From contig NZ_CP071454.1 in the NCBI RefSeq assembly GCF_017352135.1, positions 806,001-870,000 of the forward strand: a stretch of 64,000 nt of DNA, written 5' to 3'. Below, in pieces: positions 61,569 through 64,000 of this stretch. Below the pieces are notes generated by a model. The model was not told where the DNA came from. It was given only the letters and a program-made list of their open reading frames with translations, and ran no database searches. Every line of letters starts with the position of its first letter. Position 1 is the stretch's first letter. Both the position numbers and the translations under genes were made by a program. The DNA comes from Rhizobium lentis (GTDB lineage Bacteria > Pseudomonadota > Alphaproteobacteria > Rhizobiales > Rhizobiaceae).

Positions 61569-61722
61569 ATCGTTCCTTTCGGTCACGCGATCGGCTTTCC
61601 ATTCGACCGCGCCGATCACGGAAACCAAGCAATTCCCATGCCGTCCGCGAGATATCGGCGACGCGCTCGGGAGAATGACGAAGCGCCCGCACACCCCTGC
61701 CGCAAAATGCGGCATCTGCCCC

Positions 61723-62418
61723 TCAGACGGTCAGATGGCGACGGGCCTCCGGCGTATCCAGCGCCTCGGCAAGCCCTTCATGCACGATCTCGCCGCGATC
61801 CATGATGTAGACGTAGTCGGCAAGCTCGCGGCAGAAATCGAGATATTGCTCAACGAGCAGGATCGCCATGCCGGTGGAATCACGGAGATAGCGGATCGCC
61901 CGGCCGATATCCTTGATGATCGACGGCTGGATGCCTTCGGTCGGCTCGTCGAGCACGAGGATTCTCGGCCGCGTCACCATGGCCCGTCCGATCGCCAGCT
62001 GCTGCTGTTGCCCGCCGGAAAGATCGCCGCCACGCCGCGACAGCATCGACTTCAGCACCGGGAAGAGACTGAAGATGTCGTCGGGAATGTTGCGGTCGCG
62101 CCGGCCAAGCGGAGCGAAACCGGTTTCGAGATTTTCCTTGACTGTGAGCAGCGGAAAGATTTCGCGCCCCTGCGGCACATAGCCGATGCCTTGCTTGGCG
62201 CGGGCAAAGGGCGGCAGGCCGTTGAGCCTGGTATCGTTGAAGGTGACGGTGCCGGCCGACAGCGGATGCTGGCCGGTAACGGCGCGCAGAAGAGAACTCT
62301 TCCCCACGCCGTTACGCCCCAGCACGCAGGTGATCTTGCCCATCTCCGCCTTGATGGAGATGCCGCGTAGCGCCTGCGCCGCGCCATAGTGCAGATTTGC
62401 GTTTTCGACTGTCAGCAT
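61723..62418 (-). CDS. urtE: urea ABC transporter ATPase UrtE
   Basis: This 231-residue LivF-like ATPase has [15 protein letters not shown] (Walker A), [15 protein letters not shown] and [14 protein letters not shown]. The EGIQP sequence is typical of UrtE. With UrtD it powers urea import. It precedes ureD on the same strand. Confidence 0.95.
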   Translation of the reverse strand: MLTVENANLHYGAAQALRGISIKAEMGKITCVLGRNGVGKSSLLRAVTGQHPLSAGTVTFNDTRLNGLPPFARAKQGIGYVPQGREIFPLLTVKENLETGFAPLGRRDRNIPDDIFSLFPVLKSMLSRRGGDLSGGQQQQLAIGRAMVTRPRILVLDEPTEGIQPSIIKDIGRAIRYLRDSTGMAILLVEQYLDFCRELADYVYIMDRGEIVHEGLAEALDTPEARRHLTV

Positions 62419-62436
62419 CCGTTCACCCGTTCCCCA

Positions 62437-62955
62437 TCAGTTCATCAGACTGCGCCTCAGCGTCTGCAGGGCGTAGTCCTGTTCTTTCGTTGCCTCGCCG
62501 CCGACCGCGGCCACGTCCTCGGCAATACCGATCAGCTGCTGGCGCTCCTGCATGTCGAGCGCCTTTATCCAGAGGTCCCGGAATCGGCGGATCGGATCTT
62601 CGGGACTGGTGACGTTCTTGGACGCCCATTCGCCGAAAACCAGCACCTCTTCCATGTCGCCCGGCCGGATGATGCCTTTCATGCGGTTGCGCACGACATT
62701 CTTCGCCGCGTCGACATAGATCGGCTTCTCCTTGGCCAGACAGAAGAAGAAGGCCACCGCCGCAATCGCCGGATCGGCAATCGAGGCCAGCGGCGCGACC
62801 TCGGCCTGCTTGCGAAACTTTCTGCGCTTATAAGCGCCCCGCATGCGCTCGACGGAATCGATGATCTCGTTTCCCGCCTCGCGCACCATTTTAAAACGCC
62901 AATACCAGATGACCGCGCCGCTGAGCGCCGCGACCAGAATACCGAGAAAAGCCAT
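62437..62955 (-). CDS. hypothetical membrane-anchored protein between urtD and urtE
   Basis: This 172-residue protein has one N-terminal transmembrane helix (about 1-20), then a basic segment (RMRGAYKRRKFRKQ) and a helical, charged domain that may have a TerB-like fold. The ATG at 62955 has GGGG 7 bases ahead. It lies between urtD and urtE, where most urt operons have no gene. Function unknown. Confidence 0.78.
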   Translation of the reverse strand: MAFLGILVAALSGAVIWYWRFKMVREAGNEIIDSVERMRGAYKRRKFRKQAEVAPLASIADPAIAAVAFFFCLAKEKPIYVDAAKNVVRNRMKGIIRPGDMEEVLVFGEWASKNVTSPEDPIRRFRDLWIKALDMQERQQLIGIAEDVAAVGGEATKEQDYALQTLRRSLMN

Positions 62956-63031
62956 GATGAAACCCCACAATAGACCCCGCTCGTTTTAGAACGTCTTCCT
63001 CTGTCAGGTTCAAGCCTGGAAGTTGCATTCC

Positions 63032-63787
63032 TCACCTTCCTAGATAGTTCTCGATCACCTTCGGATCCGAACTGACGAAGTCGATCGATCCTTCCGCCAG
63101 CACCGAGCCTTCCGCGAGGCACGTCACCTTGACACCAAGGTCGCGGATGAAGCCCATGTCGTGCTCGACGACGACGACCGACCGGGTCTTGGCGATATCC
63201 TTGAGCAGGATCGCCGTTTCCGCCGTCTCCGCATCCGTCATGCCGGCCACCGGCTCGTCGACGAGGAGCAGCTTCGGCTCTTGCGCCAAGAGCATTCCGA
63301 TCTCCAGCCATTGCTTCTGTCCGTGCGAAAGGTTGGCGGCCAATTCGTCGCGCCGGTGCGTCAGTCGTACTGTTTCCATAATCTCGTCTATGCGCGCCCT
63401 GTCCTCGCCTGAAAGACGGTAGAACAGGGTCGAAAAGACTGAGCGTCGGCGGTTCAGCGCCAGTTCCAGATTGTCCCACACCGTATGGCTTTCGAAGACC
63501 GTGGGCTTCTGGAACTTGCGGCCGATGCCGAGCTGAGCGATGTCGGCCTCATCCTTCTTGGTGAGATCGACGGTGCCGTTGAAGAAAACCTCGCCTTCGT
63601 CGGGCCTGGTCTTGCCGGTGATGATATCCATCATCGTCGTCTTGCCGGCGCCGTTCGGGCCGATGATGGCGCGAAGCTCGCCCGGCTCGATGACGATCGA
63701 GAGCGAATTCAGCGCCTTGAAGCCGTCAAAGGAAACGGAGACGCCGCTGAGATAGAGGACGCTGTTGGGTTTGACGTCGGGAATCAT
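63032..63787 (-). CDS. urtD: urea ABC transporter ATPase UrtD
   Basis: This 251-residue LivG-like ATPase has GPNGAGKTTMMDIITGKTRP (Walker A region), LSHGQKQWLEIGMLLAQEPKLLLVDEPVAGMT and the UrtD-type C-terminus. The ATG at 63787 has GGAG 8 bases ahead; a GTG at 63796 overlapping the urtC stop is the alternative. Confidence 0.94.
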   Translation of the reverse strand: MIPDVKPNSVLYLSGVSVSFDGFKALNSLSIVIEPGELRAIIGPNGAGKTTMMDIITGKTRPDEGEVFFNGTVDLTKKDEADIAQLGIGRKFQKPTVFESHTVWDNLELALNRRRSVFSTLFYRLSGEDRARIDEIMETVRLTHRRDELAANLSHGQKQWLEIGMLLAQEPKLLLVDEPVAGMTDAETAETAILLKDIAKTRSVVVVEHDMGFIRDLGVKVTCLAEGSVLAEGSIDFVSSDPKVIENYLGR

Positions 63788-63792
63788 GGCAC

Positions 63793-64000
63793 TCACTCCG
63801 CTGCCTGGATTTTCGGCTCGATGCCGTCTTCCTGCGCAGGCGGCGGCGCAGCTTTGGTAACGGCTTTCCGCCCGCCGAGATAATGCGAGATCGTGCCGAC
63901 GACGCCCTTCGGCAGGAACAGCGTGACGGCAACGAAGAGGCCACCCAGCGCAAACAGCCAGATCTCCGGGAACAGGCCGGTGAAGATCGTCTTGCCGCCA
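63793..64000 (-). CDS. urtC: urea ABC transporter permease UrtC, C-terminal part
   Basis: The frame entering from the window end reads GKTIFTGLFPEIWLFALGGLFVAVTLFLP...GVVGTI then a soluble tail ending IQAAE, the C-terminus of LivM-like UrtC. Its stop overlaps the possible GTG start of urtD. The rest lies outside the window. Confidence 0.88.
   Translation of the reverse strand, partial: GGKTIFTGLFPEIWLFALGGLFVAVTLFLPKGVVGTISHYLGGRKAVTKAAPPPAQEDGIEPKIQAAE

Overview
The window reads as chromosome of a fast-growing rhizobium (Rhizobium leguminosarum / R. etli type). The basis is high-GC coding sequence with alphaproteobacterial gene content: a PhyR-NepR-EcfG stress module, an hmuPSTUV haem-uptake operon, a urease plus urt urea-transporter cluster, RutR-linked reductive pyrimidine catabolism, a bacteriophytochrome, and rhizobial intergenic palindromes. 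The species is inferred; no rRNA or tRNA gene and no CRISPR array was seen.

Layout. 1-3744: end of a two-NBD ABC ATPase and two ABC-2 permeases of a drug/efflux-type exporter. 3.9-6.0 kb: glycine-zipper secreted protein, Lrp/AsnC regulator, EamA transporter. 6.3-8.1 kb: Gfo/Idh/MocA dehydrogenase and ThuA-like protein behind a LacI-type operator. 8.3-10.2 kb: SMR pump with TetR regulator and palindromic operator, group II truncated haemoglobin, DUF423 protein. 10.2-17.8 kb: iron and haem region, with an IsdG-like monooxygenase operon behind a perfect RirA-type box, TonB, and hmuPSTUV. 17.8-22.4 kb: general stress response core (ecfG, nepR, phyR, HWE kinase) and a YqjD/YqjE-like pair, with several GGAAC-N16-CGTT promoters. 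22.8-25.5 kb: preTA. 25.6-32.5 kb: an accessory-looking block with treZ, a SIR2-like protein, a small membrane protein, a luciferase-like oxidoreductase, a GH13 enzyme and an alpha-glucosidase remnant. 32.5-36.1 kb: FtrA-like regulator with rhodanese, and a LysR/alcohol dehydrogenase pair. 36.2-39.3 kb: haem oxygenase and bacteriophytochrome kinase. 39.3-48.1 kb: rutR, amidohydrolase (hyuC type), DUF559 protein, dihydropyrimidinase, cupin, and an NMT1-type ABC importer. 48.5-53.0 kb: RND efflux pair. 53.1-64.0 kb: urease genes in the order ureD-A-B-C-E-F-G with several inserted genes, preceded by urtC-D-E.

How it fits together. PreTA, dihydropyrimidinase and the hyuC-type hydrolase form the reductive pyrimidine pathway. 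Both of its transcription units carry RutR-like palindromes although about 14 kb separates them. Urea import (Urt) and urease sit together as a nitrogen-scavenging unit. HmuPSTUV, TonB and the iron-box monooxygenase operon form a haem uptake and degradation unit. EcfG-type promoters recur at ecfG/phyR, the adjacent kinase, the YqjD/E pair and the trehalose block, which suggests that trehalose metabolism and possibly the SIR2 protein belong to the general stress regulon. All promoter and operator calls come from reading the motifs by eye.
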